Below, in pieces: positions 5,449 to 5,516 of a stretch of DNA of 5,516 nucleotides. The notes under the pieces are model-generated. The model worked only from the letters and a program-made list of their open reading frames with translations, did no database searches and was not told where the DNA came from. Location: positions 1 to 5,516 of the forward strand of contig JAULYE010000092.1 in the NCBI GenBank assembly GCA_032118015.1. Reading direction: 5' to 3'. Both the position numbers and the translations under genes were made by a program. This DNA is from Casp-actino8 sp032118015. Its GTDB lineage: Bacteria > Actinomycetota > Acidimicrobiia > Acidimicrobiales > Ilumatobacteraceae. Numbering within the stretch: position 1 is the stretch's first letter; every line of letters starts with the position of its first letter.

Positions 5449-5516
5449 ATGTCCCAAGGTGCGCTCTTTGCATTCGGATCCGTCATTTTCTTCATCGTTC
5501 TCTCTGGAGCCTTCGT
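5449..5516 (+). CDS. N-terminus of a second small membrane protein, cut by the window edge
   Basis: ATG 5449 lies two bases after the TAA of the preceding gene. It opens a frame that runs to the end of the window (22 full codons): MSQGALFAFGSVIFFIVLSGAF. After a five-residue polar start this is one continuous hydrophobic segment, so it is a membrane helix or uncleaved signal anchor. A purine-rich stretch (GAGAAAGAA, 5434-5442) is a possible weak ribosome binding site inside the end of the upstream gene. The tight spacing suggests translational coupling. The family cannot be determined from so few residues. Confidence 0.6.
   Translation, partial: MSQGALFAFGSVIFFIVLSGAF

Noticed and set aside
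1..5516. CRISPR array, insertion sequence, tRNA or rRNA
   Set aside because: No regularly spaced repeats, no transposase motifs or terminal inverted repeats, and no cloverleaf or rRNA-like segments were seen on either strand.

Overview
The window looks like chromosomal DNA from a high-GC actinobacterium. An Acidimicrobiia/Ilumatobacter-type lineage is my inference from the GC-rich codon choice, the actinobacterial style of the CopA sequence and several starts without a Shine-Dalgarno but with -10-like boxes (TANNNT or close) a few bases upstream. I cannot confirm the taxon without a search. No mobile element, CRISPR array, tRNA or rRNA was seen.

Layout: (1) 1-159, the 3' end of a gene for a protein with a C-terminal membrane segment. 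(2) 249-1022, a predicted secreted lipoprotein of unknown function, ending at a strong hairpin (1027-1065) that separates it from (3) a convergent, unrecognised 172-aa gene on the minus strand (1126-1644). (4) An 81-bp divergent intergenic region, then three genes on the plus strand: an ECHDC3-like crotonase-superfamily protein (1726-2523), a CopZ-type copper chaperone (2546-2758) and a CopA-type Cu(+)-exporting P1B-1 ATPase (2801-5134). (5) After a modest hairpin, two small membrane-protein genes (5252-5446 and 5449 to beyond the window edge), probably one transcription unit with a leaderless start.

The clearest biology is copper efflux. CopZ (GMTCGHC motif) would carry Cu(I) in the cytosol and deliver it to CopA, which has the full copper signature (CPC in M4, YN in M5, MxxSS in M6) and would pump it across the membrane. 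No recognisable CsoR/CueR-type regulator lies in the window, so control must come from elsewhere.

The points most worth a second look are: the crotonase-like protein upstream of copZ lacks both classical catalytic glutamates; the CopA M1-M2 external loop is enlarged and rich in Met, His and Asp; CopA's single HMA domain is interrupted by a low-complexity insert; and copZ and copA have very different translation-start architecture. Nothing here is clearly a new system. Most of the region is ordinary metabolic and efflux sequence plus several uncharacterised small or exported proteins.
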